DNA from: Haliscomenobacter sp.
Lineage (GTDB): Bacteria > Bacteroidota > Bacteroidia > Chitinophagales > Saprospiraceae
DNA length: 45,227 bases
Assembly (NCBI GenBank): GCA_016707205.1
Contig: JADJHZ010000004.1
Coordinates: forward strand, 1-45,227
Reading direction: 5' to 3'
The notes under the pieces: generated by a model
Database searches by the model: none
Told to the model about the DNA's origin: nothing
The model's input: the letters and a program-made list of their open reading frames with translations, nothing else
Translations under genes and position numbers: made by a program
Shown: piece after piece, positions 11,212 to 18,925 of the stretch
Numbering within the stretch: the first letter of the stretch is position 1
Layout of the letters: each line of letters opens with the position of its first letter

Positions 11212-11910
11212 CTACCTCAACGCCGACAACCCGCCATCCACTCCAATGACCTGCCCGGTGATCCAGCTCGCCTGGTCGGAGAGCAGGAAATGCGCCAGGG
11301 AGGCCATGTCTTCAGGCTGCCCAATGCGATTGATCGGATGGCGCTTGGCAGAAGCTTCTATCTTTTCCGGCGTATTGAGCAGCGCTTGGGCCAGCTGGGT
11401 TTGCGTAAGGGAAGGGGCAATCACGTTTACCCGGATGTTTTGGGGCGCCAATTCGGCGGCCAGGGATTTACCCAAACCTTCAACTCCGGCTTTGGCTGCG
11501 GCAATAGAGCTGTGAAAAGCCATACCTGTTTTTACCGCCACGGTGCTGAACAAAACGACACTGGCGCCTCCGGCGCGTTTGAGCCGGGGCAGGCAGTATT
11601 GGATCAGCCGGACGGCGCCGATCACATTCTGCCGAAAGTCTGCGATGAAATCCTCTTCGGTTAGCCGGTTGATGGTTTTCAAGGAGATACTTCCGGGGCA
11701 ATAAACCAACCCATGCAACGTGTCTGGCAGATCCTGGAGGGCTTCCAGGGGATCATTTACTGCATCCAGGGAAACATGCCGGGTTTGAAGGGCTGCCAGT
11801 TCTGGTGTCAGGGTTCGGGATAGCGTAACCGTGGAATAATCAGAAATGGCCAATTGAGCAAGACTCAACCCAATTCCTTTGCTTGCTCCCACGATAAGTA
11901 TGTTTTTCAT
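11212..11910 (-). CDS. SDR-fold protein lacking the catalytic Tyr
   Basis: 232 residues of the short-chain dehydrogenase fold. The nucleotide-binding loop is GASKGIG (8-14), and the C-terminal half is typical (AGVEGLGKSLAAELAP.NIRVN, then DMASLAHFLLSDQASWITGQVIGVDGG). The catalytic Ser seems to be Ser122 (VLFSTVAV) and Lys140 is present. The position of the catalytic Tyr, four before the Lys, is Ile136 (FHSSIAAAKAG). It may bind NAD(P)H without classical chemistry or use another acid. Its nearest same-strand neighbour is the DUF6544-like gene 72 bases upstream, so they may be cotranscribed. No substrate is suggested. Confidence 0.88.
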   Translation of the reverse strand: MKNILIVGASKGIGLSLAQLAISDYSTVTLSRTLTPELAALQTRHVSLDAVNDPLEALQDLPDTLHGLVYCPGSISLKTINRLTEEDFIADFRQNVIGAVRLIQYCLPRLKRAGGASVVLFSTVAVKTGMAFHSSIAAAKAGVEGLGKSLAAELAPQNIRVNVIAPSLTQTQLAQALLNTPEKIEASAKRHPINRIGQPEDMASLAHFLLSDQASWITGQVIGVDGGLSALR

Positions 11911-11982
11911 GCCGGGTTTCTTTTCGAGCCTAACAAGGGAGCGCCGGTATGGTTTAAAGAAAAAGGGTTAGGGGCGCCGCAA

Positions 11983-12810
11983 TCACCACCAGGAGTAAGG
12001 GCTATTGAGCGCAATATCGGTGACTTGCCCATGCATGTAGGTCCAGGTTTGGCCGTCCCGGGTGATTTGAACCGACCATTTCAAGGGGACCAAAAGCCCC
12101 TGCATGCTGTGGAAATCGAGGTAGGAAAAGGTCCAGGTTTCGGCGCCTATGGGGGCGGAGAGGGATCTCAGGAGGCCTTCTTCGTCAAAATGCAGCGTCA
12201 GGGTAGCCGGCGCCTCTGGATTGGCAAGTTGCGCGTGCAAATCGCCATTAGGAAGGGATTGCCAATTCAGGCCGAGGTTTAGCCAGGAGCCAGGGTGCCA
12301 GGCCATAAAGCCGCAATATTCCAGCAACAGGCGCTGTTGAATGTGGTTTCTTTGGAAAGGGCTGCCGGGAATTGGAAGCCCCCAAATCCGTTCCTCCCAG
12401 CTGGCGCTGGAATCCATCAACGCATGCAGAATAGATCTCGTAGCCAAAAAATACTGGGTGACATCGGCATACCAGACCAATCCGGCAAAAGCCTGATTGT
12501 TGATAAAACATTTAGCTTCCAGAGGGAGCCAAGGCTTGCCCGGACCGGAACGCAGCGCCCCTTTTTGCCTCATCCGGACGGTCTGCACGGCATAGTGTTC
12601 CAGCACATTACTCTGTTGGAGGTATCTCTGGAGCGGTTTGGGGAGCTTGTCCAGGTCTTTTTTCTCCGCTTGCAGGAGCGCATCCGGCGAGGGCCGGCTT
12701 GCAAACAACCGCCCGGCCTGGCGTTTGGCTTTTCCTCTAACCCAGGCTACCGCCGTCAGATCGAGAACGGCGATGCAAAAAATGACCAGAAGAAGGATGG
12801 TTAGCGCCAT
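11983..12810 (-). CDS. DUF6544 (formerly DUF6920)-like membrane-anchored protein, function unknown
   Basis: 275 residues. The ATG at 12810 is preferred over an upstream TTG at 12822. An N-terminal membrane helix (about residues 2-24) is followed by a soluble domain with the family opening LPKPLQRYL, then VQTVRMRQKGALR..PGKPWLPLEA, GLVWYADV and a late SYLDFHSMQGLLVPLKWSVQI. I assign the family from memory of this pattern. Its biochemical role is not known. Part of a possible two-gene unit with the SDR gene downstream. Confidence 0.75.
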   Translation of the reverse strand: MALTILLLVIFCIAVLDLTAVAWVRGKAKRQAGRLFASRPSPDALLQAEKKDLDKLPKPLQRYLQQSNVLEHYAVQTVRMRQKGALRSGPGKPWLPLEAKCFINNQAFAGLVWYADVTQYFLATRSILHALMDSSASWEERIWGLPIPGSPFQRNHIQQRLLLEYCGFMAWHPGSWLNLGLNWQSLPNGDLHAQLANPEAPATLTLHFDEEGLLRSLSAPIGAETWTFSYLDFHSMQGLLVPLKWSVQITRDGQTWTYMHGQVTDIALNSPYSWW

Positions 12811-12906
12811 GGCCTGCAGCAAGGTATCTTTTATGAGTTCCCCGCTGCAGGCTGCAATTTAGCAGTTCTTGCGCAAAGCAAAGTTCAAAAATCCATCCTT
12901 GACGGA

Positions 12907-13401
12907 TCATTGTTTGACCACAGGTATCGATAATTGCGTTTTTCCCCGAACGTCGCGAAGGATAATAGCGTACATCCCCGATGGCAAGGTACTCAGGTCG
13001 AAGGAGCCTTCCAGGTTGCCCGATCCTTTAAACGTACGACGGAAGCCTGGAATGGGTTTACCTTCGAAATGGATCACTTGGGCGAGGAGGTTCAGGCCTT
13101 GCCCCTGGAGTTCTAGCCGGACCTCCCCGGTCGTGGGATTGGGGAAAACGCGGTACACCAGGGTATGGGCAAGATCATGGACATCCGTGATGACCAGGTC
13201 GCCTTGCTGGAAGCCCTGGGTAACGATCAGGGCGCCGGATGCCGCTGTGGCAGTAGCCGGTTCGCCGACCGTAAAATCCACTTGTAACGGGCCAACAATC
13301 CTGGAAGCGCCTGCGCTGGCGATCACCTTACGATCTATGGTTTGGGCTTGGAGGAAGCCGGGCGCCAGGGCAATCAGTAAAAAGAAGATCCAGCGGGACA
13401 T
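12907..13401 (-). CDS. Small exported protein with a type IX secretion C-terminal domain
   Basis: 164 residues: a signal peptide (about 1-20, ending FLQAQ), a short unique part (IVGPLQVDFTVGEPATATAASGALIVTQGFQ, a motif common at the start of sorting regions), and a C-terminal sorting domain (VFPNPTTGEVRLEL ... LSTLPSGMYAIILRD). Such domains direct export through the type IX system and surface attachment. The ATG lies 2 bases after the stop of the S74 gene, so the two are surely one operon. No enzymatic domain is visible. Confidence 0.85.
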   Translation of the reverse strand: MSRWIFFLLIALAPGFLQAQTIDRKVIASAGASRIVGPLQVDFTVGEPATATAASGALIVTQGFQQGDLVITDVHDLAHTLVYRVFPNPTTGEVRLELQGQGLNLLAQVIHFEGKPIPGFRRTFKGSGNLEGSFDLSTLPSGMYAIILRDVRGKTQLSIPVVKQ

Positions 13402-13403
13402 GG

Positions 13404-15413
13404 CTATTGGTTTTTCGGTTGAGCAATGGCTTTTTCCAGGGCTTCGATGCGTTGCAGGAGTTGGTCGATCGTCTTTTGTTGCTGTTCGATCCGTTGCTGT
13501 TGTTCCTGAATAGCTTTGATGGCGAGGATACCAAAGCCCGAATAATCCATCGTATACACGTCTCCACCTCCGTCGCCTCCGTGCTGAACGAGTTCGGGGA
13601 ATAGCCTGGCAACGTCTTGCGCAAGGAAACCCAGCGTTTCAGGGGAATTGGACGGCTGTTCGAGGAAACGGTACCGTTTGGGTTGGAGTTTTAAAACGGC
13701 CTCCAGCGTAGAGCCCATAGGCTGGATGTCTTTTTTCAGGCGTTCGTCGGAGGTAGGGGTGTAAACGCCTGTGCCGTCATTAAACGAGCCTTTAAGCGTA
13801 TTTTTGAAATACAATTCCAGGTTTCCGGTGGTATTTTGAACATAAAGGTTCCAGAAGTTGCCGTTGGCGCCGGCGTTTTGCAACCGGAGGCCCATCCGGC
13901 CGCTTTCGGTGGAAAATTCCTCGATCAGCCGATGTACCAGATGCAGATCGCTGATTGGGGAGATTGTCCGAATTCCAACGATGCCCTTACCGTTCAGACT
14001 GAGCACGTCCCCGAAGCCGCTATGGAAGAAATTGAGGCGATCCTGAGTGGAGTCTGCCTGATTGATGCCGGCGATGGTCCAGAAGTTGTCTGAATTCTGA
14101 TGCATGAAGGTGAGCCGGGTGTAGTCGTTGGAACCGCTTTCCACGAGGAGCAACTGGGGATCTTTTAAGAAGCTATTGTGCAGGACTTTTAAACGGCCTT
14201 CGGGGGTCGTTGTGCCAATGGAAACCCTTCCTTCCTTGTTGAAGAATACCCGCTGGTTGGCGCTAGCGCCGGAGAGCTGGCTGCTCAGGATAAGAGATTC
14301 TCCACCGTCTCCGGTGGAGAAAAACCACTTATCGCCGTTGTTGGGGTAACCGATTTCCAGCCGCCCGACGTTGGAATTGACCCTGATGGCGCCGTTGATT
14401 TCCAATTTGACGTCGGGATCAATGACGCCGATGCCGACGTTGCCGCTTCCGGTTGCCAGAGCCGCGCCTGTTCCGGAAGACTCAAAATAGCTTCCCACCG
14501 CGCCATTAGCACCAACCCCGTGAATGCCATATCCGCCCGAAACGTTGGATTGGCCGAGGACTCCGGAAAACCCGGAAGCGGAAGAATGGCCAACGACGCC
14601 ATGCCCCTGGCGCGAGTCGCCCCAAATGGAGGCACTGGCTGCGAGCGCAAGGGTAGAACCCAGCCCCTGTCGCCCGTGAATTGCGATCCCGTTTCCGGTG
14701 GTGGAATTAATGATTTGAAAGGCAGTTTGATTCGAGCCATTAAGCGTTTTGCTGAAGGGGAGCGTCAACGCTACCCCTTCGAGATCGACCGAACCGCCTT
14801 CTTTGGATAGCGTTAAGATGCTTCCGCGCAGGGAGAGTTGCTGGATTTCATTTAATACGTCCAAATCGCCTGTGTTGCCAATGGTATTTCCAACGATGCT
14901 GATCCCGGGTCCGGGGGCGTAAGCAGGAAGTAAAACGCTGTTCCCTTTGGAGATCGTCAGGGTATTGCCGGAAAGGCTGAGGTTCTGCTCGTCTTTGTCG
15001 TTCGCTACGTTTTTGGCATAAAAAGCGTAGGGTACCGTCAGGAGGTGGGTCGTGCCGAGGTCGATGAAGCCGGCTCCGGTATTTACCTCAACTTTCAGAA
15101 AATGAGCGCCAATGCCCCACTTGATATTCGAAAAGTTACCGACCGAAGCGACGCCGTTCCCGACTGCAGCAGAGACCAGTCCAAAATTATTCGTCGTTGC
15201 GCTTTGCCTTTCTTCATACACCTTAGTAATGATCAGGGCATCTTCCCAAATGCTGAACTGTAAGGTTATCGGAGTATTGACGAGAGGAGCACCCGCAGAA
15301 TTCCGGATAACGGCCTGGTACTGGATCGCTTCCGGAGGCTGGGCAGGCACAAAGAATGGGCTGCTCCAAAGAATCAGGAGGATCAGCCCAATCCGGGAAG
15401 TGGATGTTTTCAT
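13404..15413 (-). CDS. Secreted tail-fibre-like protein with a C-terminal peptidase S74 chaperone domain
   Basis: 669 residues. A signal peptide (about 1-24, ending FFVPAQ) precedes a conserved Bacteroidota N-terminal domain (PEAIQYQAVIRNSAGAPLVNTPITLQFSI ... LLTVPYAFYAKN). A long glycine/serine-rich repetitive stalk follows with motifs such as GNVGIGVIDPDVKLEING and VSIGTTTPEGRLKVLH. The C-terminus (about 560-669) is an S74 intramolecular chaperone domain (TSDERLKKDIQPMGSTLEAV, GFLAQDVARLFPELV) and a glutamine-rich coiled coil (about 630-665). In phage tail spikes this domain trimerises and may cut itself off. In free-living Bacteroidota these proteins are probably surface fibres; that role is inference. 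Confidence 0.87.
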   Translation of the reverse strand: MKTSTSRIGLILLILWSSPFFVPAQPPEAIQYQAVIRNSAGAPLVNTPITLQFSIWEDALIITKVYEERQSATTNNFGLVSAAVGNGVASVGNFSNIKWGIGAHFLKVEVNTGAGFIDLGTTHLLTVPYAFYAKNVANDKDEQNLSLSGNTLTISKGNSVLLPAYAPGPGISIVGNTIGNTGDLDVLNEIQQLSLRGSILTLSKEGGSVDLEGVALTLPFSKTLNGSNQTAFQIINSTTGNGIAIHGRQGLGSTLALAASASIWGDSRQGHGVVGHSSASGFSGVLGQSNVSGGYGIHGVGANGAVGSYFESSGTGAALATGSGNVGIGVIDPDVKLEINGAIRVNSNVGRLEIGYPNNGDKWFFSTGDGGESLILSSQLSGASANQRVFFNKEGRVSIGTTTPEGRLKVLHNSFLKDPQLLLVESGSNDYTRLTFMHQNSDNFWTIAGINQADSTQDRLNFFHSGFGDVLSLNGKGIVGIRTISPISDLHLVHRLIEEFSTESGRMGLRLQNAGANGNFWNLYVQNTTGNLELYFKNTLKGSFNDGTGVYTPTSDERLKKDIQPMGSTLEAVLKLQPKRYRFLEQPSNSPETLGFLAQDVARLFPELVQHGGDGGGDVYTMDYSGFGILAIKAIQEQQQRIEQQQKTIDQLLQRIEALEKAIAQPKNQ

Positions 15414-15450
15414 GGTACAGGAATTTTATAAATGAATAGGAAAAAAGAAA

Positions 15451-15509
15451 CCGTCCCGAATAGGGGACTTCAGGGAGGTGGAACAATCCAATTCAAGAAT
15501 TCGGGACGG
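15451..15509. repeat. 11-bp inverted repeat with a 37-base loop in the S74 gene leader
   Basis: CCGTCCCGAAT (15451-15461) and ATTCGGGACGG (15499-15509) are exact reverse complements. In a minus-strand transcript it would fold about 38 bases before the S74 start. Role unknown: protein-binding half-sites, a leader structure or a terminator remnant are possible. Confidence 0.5.
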
Positions 15510-15649
15510 ATTCTCCTTGCAGCCAATGCGGATGACCCTGGGAAAGTGATGGGAGGGGAATGGATAGAAATAGAAAAGGGAAATAACGAGGAGAAAAAAC
15601 GCTTATCCCCTCTCAGGAGTTTCAATTTATTACAAAATGAGTTTCCTGT

Positions 15650-15657
15650 CAAATCTA
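15650..15657 (-). promoter_or_regulatory. Candidate -7 promoter box (TAGATTTG) for the S74 operon
   Basis: On the minus strand this reads TAGATTTG, matching TAnnTTTG. No good TTTG lies at the -33 spacing. Use of it would give a leader of about 230 bases containing the inverted repeat at 15451-15509. Confidence 0.3.
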
Positions 15658-15731
15658 TTTCATAGACTTGTTGCGATGAAACGGTCGTTCCTTTTATCAA
15701 TCCGTATCTTCGTCCCCAAGAATTTGAGATC

Positions 15732-16772
15732 ATGGCCCAACTGCCCGTACTTGTTATCAAATTTGGCACGGCTTCCATCACCCATCCAGACGGAGAGCCG
15801 GACGAATCCGTCATCGCTTCCATCGCAGAGGAGGTAGCGGCCCTGAAAGACCAACACCGGGTGGTGCTCGTTTCTTCCGGCGCGGTTGGGGCAGGGAAAA
15901 GCGCTATCCGGGATTACCAGGGGACGCTTAACGAACGGAAGGCGGCGGCAGCAGTCGGAAACCCAATTTTGCTCCAGATCTATGCCCGTTTTTTTGCCAG
16001 GCACGGTATCCGCATCGCCCAAAGCCTTTGTGAACGCCATCATTTTGCCAACCGGCGCCAGTTTCTCCAACTGAAAGAAACCTATCAGGAACTTTGGAAC
16101 AGCGGCATTATTCCAATTGCCAATGAAAACGACGTAGTTAGTAACCTGGAACTTAAATTTTCTGACAACGACGAATTAGCCACCTTGATCGCTTCGGGGT
16201 TTGGGGCGGAGGCGTTGCTCATCAGCACGTCCGTTGGCGGGTTGCTGGACGTGGAAGGGAACATCATACCCCGGGTGGAGGATCTGAGTCCGGCTTTTTT
16301 TGGATTGGTCCGAACCGAAAAATCGGCTCTTGGTCTGGGGGGTATGCTTTCCAAACTCACGTATACCCGTCTGGCCACCCGTCTTGGAATACGGGTGGTG
16401 TTTTTCAACGTTCGTACCCCGAATGGGATCTCCAAAGCGCTTAGCGGAGAAACCGGGACGGATTTCCTTCCTCAGTTGGTGTCGCTGAGTTCTCGGCAAA
16501 AATGGCTGAGTTCGGGAAGTTTGATCTCCGGCCGGCTGACGCTCGACGCGGGCGCGGTGAAGGCCATCGCCCAGCGCAAAAGCTTGCTGGCAGTGGGCGT
16601 TCGCCGGGTCAAAGGAACGTTCGAACGAAACGAAGTGATTGAGCTCGCAGATAGCCAAAACAACGTGGTGGCCATTGCGCGGGTAAAACGCAGTGCGGCG
16701 GAAATCGTTAGCCATTCAGGAACCACAAATTACGAAATTGCCCATGCAGACGACATCGTCCTCCTCCTCTGA
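15732..16772 (+). CDS. proB: Glutamate 5-kinase
   Basis: The first step of proline synthesis: ATP-dependent phosphorylation of glutamate. 346 residues against about 367 in E. coli. The amino-acid kinase domain shows VIKFGTASIT (8-17), VLVSSGAVGAGK (45-56), the glutamate/NDE region IIPIANENDVVS, DNDELATLIA, and GLGGMLSKLTYTRLATRLG (GxGGMxxK). A short C-terminal PUA domain (about 265-346: SSGSLISGRLTLDAGAVKAI, GVRRVKGTFERNEVIEL) is present, as in most bacterial proB. It overlaps proA by 29 bases in another frame, suggesting translational coupling. Confidence 0.95.
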   Translation: MAQLPVLVIKFGTASITHPDGEPDESVIASIAEEVAALKDQHRVVLVSSGAVGAGKSAIRDYQGTLNERKAAAAVGNPILLQIYARFFARHGIRIAQSLCERHHFANRRQFLQLKETYQELWNSGIIPIANENDVVSNLELKFSDNDELATLIASGFGAEALLISTSVGGLLDVEGNIIPRVEDLSPAFFGLVRTEKSALGLGGMLSKLTYTRLATRLGIRVVFFNVRTPNGISKALSGETGTDFLPQLVSLSSRQKWLSSGSLISGRLTLDAGAVKAIAQRKSLLAVGVRRVKGTFERNEVIELADSQNNVVAIARVKRSAAEIVSHSGTTNYEIAHADDIVLLL

Positions 16773-18018
16773 CGCCCTGCTCGCCCAACTGGAGGCAACA
16801 CATACCGCTTCCGCCCAGGTTCGGAACTTAAGCGATGCTCAGAAGCAGGCTTTACTGGAACGCCTTGCCGCCAACGTAGCATTCGCTACGGAAGTCATTC
16901 TGGAGGCCAACGGGAAGGACCTCCGCCGGATGGACCCGTCGGATCCCAAATACGACCGGCTTTTGCTGGACGTTTCCCGTCTTGCGTCTTTGGCTCAAAG
17001 CATCCGGGACGTTTCCGCGCTGCCCGATCCATCCGGAGTGACCCTTCTGGAGCGGAAGCTGCCTAACGGGCTGCGTTTGCGGAAGGTGGCCGTGCCTCTG
17101 GGCGTAGTGGGCGTGATCTATGAATCGCGCCCCAATGTTACCCTTGATGTAACCGCGCTCTGCCTGCGCTCCGGCAACGCGGCGGTTTTGCGCGGAGGGG
17201 CCGACGCGTTTGAAACGAATACCGTCTTAACCCGAATCATTCAGACTACGCTGGAGCACGAAGGCTTGTCCCGGGATTGCGTGACGCTGCTTCCCACCGA
17301 TCGGGAGTTGATTAAAACCCTGCTGACAGCCACCCGGTTTGTCGATATGCTTATCCCCAGGGGGTCGGATTCGCTCATCCGGTTTGTCCGGGAAAATTCG
17401 CTTATTCCGGTGATCGAGACGGGCGCCGGCGTATGCCATACCTATGTGCATGCTGCAGCCAATCTGGATAAAGCCAGCGCCATCGTCGTTAACGCCAAAG
17501 TGTCCCGCCCGTCGGTGTGTAATTCCCTGGATACGGTTTTGGTGGATGAAGGGGCGGCTCCTGGATTGTTGGAACGCCTTGATCCGGAATTTCGGAAATG
17601 GAAGGTGGAGGTATTTGCCGATCCGGTGAGTTATGCTATCCTCAGCAGGATGGCGTATCCGTATTTGAAGGAAGCCAACCCAGAGGATTTCGGGCGGGAA
17701 TTTTTGGATTATAAATGCTCGGTCAAAGTGGTCCGAAATCTGGAAGAGGCGCTGGGCCATATCCGGCAGTATTCTTCCAGGCACTCGGAAGCTATTGTCT
17801 CGGAGGATGCGCAGGTATGCCGCCGGTTTTTGGAATCGGTAGATGCTGCCGCCGTATATGCGAACGCCTCCACCCGCTTTACGGACGGAGGCGTGTTTGG
17901 TCTGGGTGCTGAAATCGGTATTTCTACTCAAAAATTGCATGCTCGCGGCCCATTCGCTTTGGAGAAACTGGTTACGGAGAAGTGGATCGTCCAGGGCGAA
18001 GGGCACGTGCGTTGGTGA
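16744..18018 (+). CDS. proA: Glutamate-5-semialdehyde (gamma-glutamyl phosphate) reductase
   Basis: The second step of proline synthesis: NADPH-dependent reduction of gamma-glutamyl phosphate. 424 residues from the ATG at 16744; an upstream in-frame start (16693) would add a non-conserved tail deep inside proB. The ALDH fold shows the cofactor region VPLGVVGVIYESRPNVTLDVTA (about 117-138), the active-site cysteine Cys259 in SRPSVCNSLDTVLV, and the C-terminal ASTRFTDGGVFGLGAEIGISTQKLHARGP. It is coupled to proB. The gene ends 10 bases from the convergent phosphatase gene. Confidence 0.95.
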   Translation: MQTTSSSSSDALLAQLEATHTASAQVRNLSDAQKQALLERLAANVAFATEVILEANGKDLRRMDPSDPKYDRLLLDVSRLASLAQSIRDVSALPDPSGVTLLERKLPNGLRLRKVAVPLGVVGVIYESRPNVTLDVTALCLRSGNAAVLRGGADAFETNTVLTRIIQTTLEHEGLSRDCVTLLPTDRELIKTLLTATRFVDMLIPRGSDSLIRFVRENSLIPVIETGAGVCHTYVHAAANLDKASAIVVNAKVSRPSVCNSLDTVLVDEGAAPGLLERLDPEFRKWKVEVFADPVSYAILSRMAYPYLKEANPEDFGREFLDYKCSVKVVRNLEEALGHIRQYSSRHSEAIVSEDAQVCRRFLESVDAAAVYANASTRFTDGGVFGLGAEIGISTQKLHARGPFALEKLVTEKWIVQGEGHVRW

Positions 18019-18028
18019 AGAGGCAGAC

Positions 18029-18668
18029 CTATTTTCCGGTGTTTACCTGGGAAAACACATAGAACATTTCCGCTGCGATCTGGGCGCAGCGTTCGTCATA
18101 ACGCGCCGTTTCTTCGGGGGTTCCATCCGCCTCTTTGGGGTCTTCATAGGGAATGGAAATCCGGTCGGATGCTCCGGCAACGAGCGGACAGTTCTTGTCG
18201 GCTTCGGAGCAGGTCATTACAGCGGCAAAGTGCTGCTTCGGATTGAATGGGTCGTCGTAGGTTTTGGAAAAGCACTCCAGGGCAGCGGATTGGTCTGAAT
18301 AGACAACCAGATAGTGGGGATTTTCTCCTCCCGGATTTTGGATGCGAAACCCGGCTCTATCCATGGCTGCAACGGCTCTTGGATTAAAAGCGGTTGCCTC
18401 TGTGCCGCCGGAATACATTTCCACTCCGTCAATACCGTAGCAGAAGACAGCTACCGATGCCCAAATCTGGCTCATGTGACTGCGTCTGGAGTTATGGGTG
18501 CAGATGAACGTGAGATTAACGGGGTTTTCTGCTTTTTTTTTGTTCTTCTACAAACCGGGCGATTTGGCTAAGCGCCTGTTTTCTTTCGGGCGTTATCCGG
18601 CTAATTTCTAGCAGGATGGAATCGATATAAGCTTGAAGCGGGCTGTTGAGTAAAGATTGGTTTTTCAT
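18029..18668 (-). CDS. Low-molecular-weight phosphatase / arsenate reductase-like protein, split at a poly-A run
   Basis: The C-terminal frame (18029 to about 18535) reads VNLTFICTHNSRRSHMSQIWA with the phosphatase loop C-x5-R, then SGGTEATAFNPRAVAAMDRAGF and VMTCSEADKNCPLV, as in arsenate reductase-like members. That frame has no start codon before the loop; its first ATG (18475) lies after the catalytic Cys. The other frame, from ATG 18668, supplies the N-terminal helix typical of Bacteroidota homologues (LQAYIDSILLEISRITPERKQALSQIARFVEEQ) and runs out at TAA 18516-18518. The two join exactly if the nine-A run at 18533-18541 had ten. An in-frame upstream extension resembling a signal peptide could start at ATG 18808 if the eight-A run at 18796-18803 also had one more. 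Substrate (arsenate or phosphotyrosine) is not certain. Confidence 0.72.
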
Positions 18669-18809
18669 TTTTTTGTTCTCGTTTAATGAATCAGAGGTGC
18701 TGGCAGATGCCGGTTCTGTTTTTCGATCCGGAGTTACATGAAAAAGAACCAATGCAGCGAAGCAAAATCCAGCGAAGGGAACAGCGAAAAGTCGATTTTT
18801 TTTGACATA

Positions 18810-18838
18810 GCGATTAATTTATCGCAATTATACGATAA
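18810..18838. promoter_or_regulatory. Overlapping inverted repeats, ArsR-type operator candidate
   Basis: Two nested dyads overlap just upstream of the phosphatase gene: GCGAT-taattt-ATCGC (18810-18825) and TTATCG-caattata-CGATAA (18819-18838). AT-rich dyads with ATCG/CGAT arms resemble operators of ArsR-family repressors that often control arsenate reductase genes. No ArsR gene is in this window. Confidence 0.45.
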
Positions 18839-18881
18839 ATGAGAAGTTGTTTATTCTGTTTCAAGGTTAAATGATCATGAT

Positions 18882-18911
18882 CTTTTTCGTTCCGACAGGG
18901 GGAACAAAAAG
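18882..18911. terminator. Hairpin after the ferrous-iron operon
   Basis: CTTTTTCGTTCC (18882-18893) pairs with GGAACAAAAAG (18901-18911) around a 7-base loop, with one bulged C. It lies about 15 bases past the end of the FeoB permease gene on the minus strand. Stem ends are A/T runs, so it could serve either direction. No long T tail. Confidence 0.42.
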
Positions 18912-18925
18912 GAAGGCGTGGGTAC

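Larger units (their letters stand above)
15414..15731. other. Intergenic region between the divergent S74 gene and proB
   Basis: 318 bases with no convincing gene; a 77-codon plus-strand frame (15432-15665) has no family features. It holds a long-loop inverted repeat (15451-15509) and a minus-strand TAGATTTG box (15650-15657), listed separately. I see no clear promoter for proB. Confidence 0.6.

Noticed and set aside
17227..18006. 259-codon frame antisense to proA
   Set aside because: proA is complete and conserved; the antisense text has no recognisable features.
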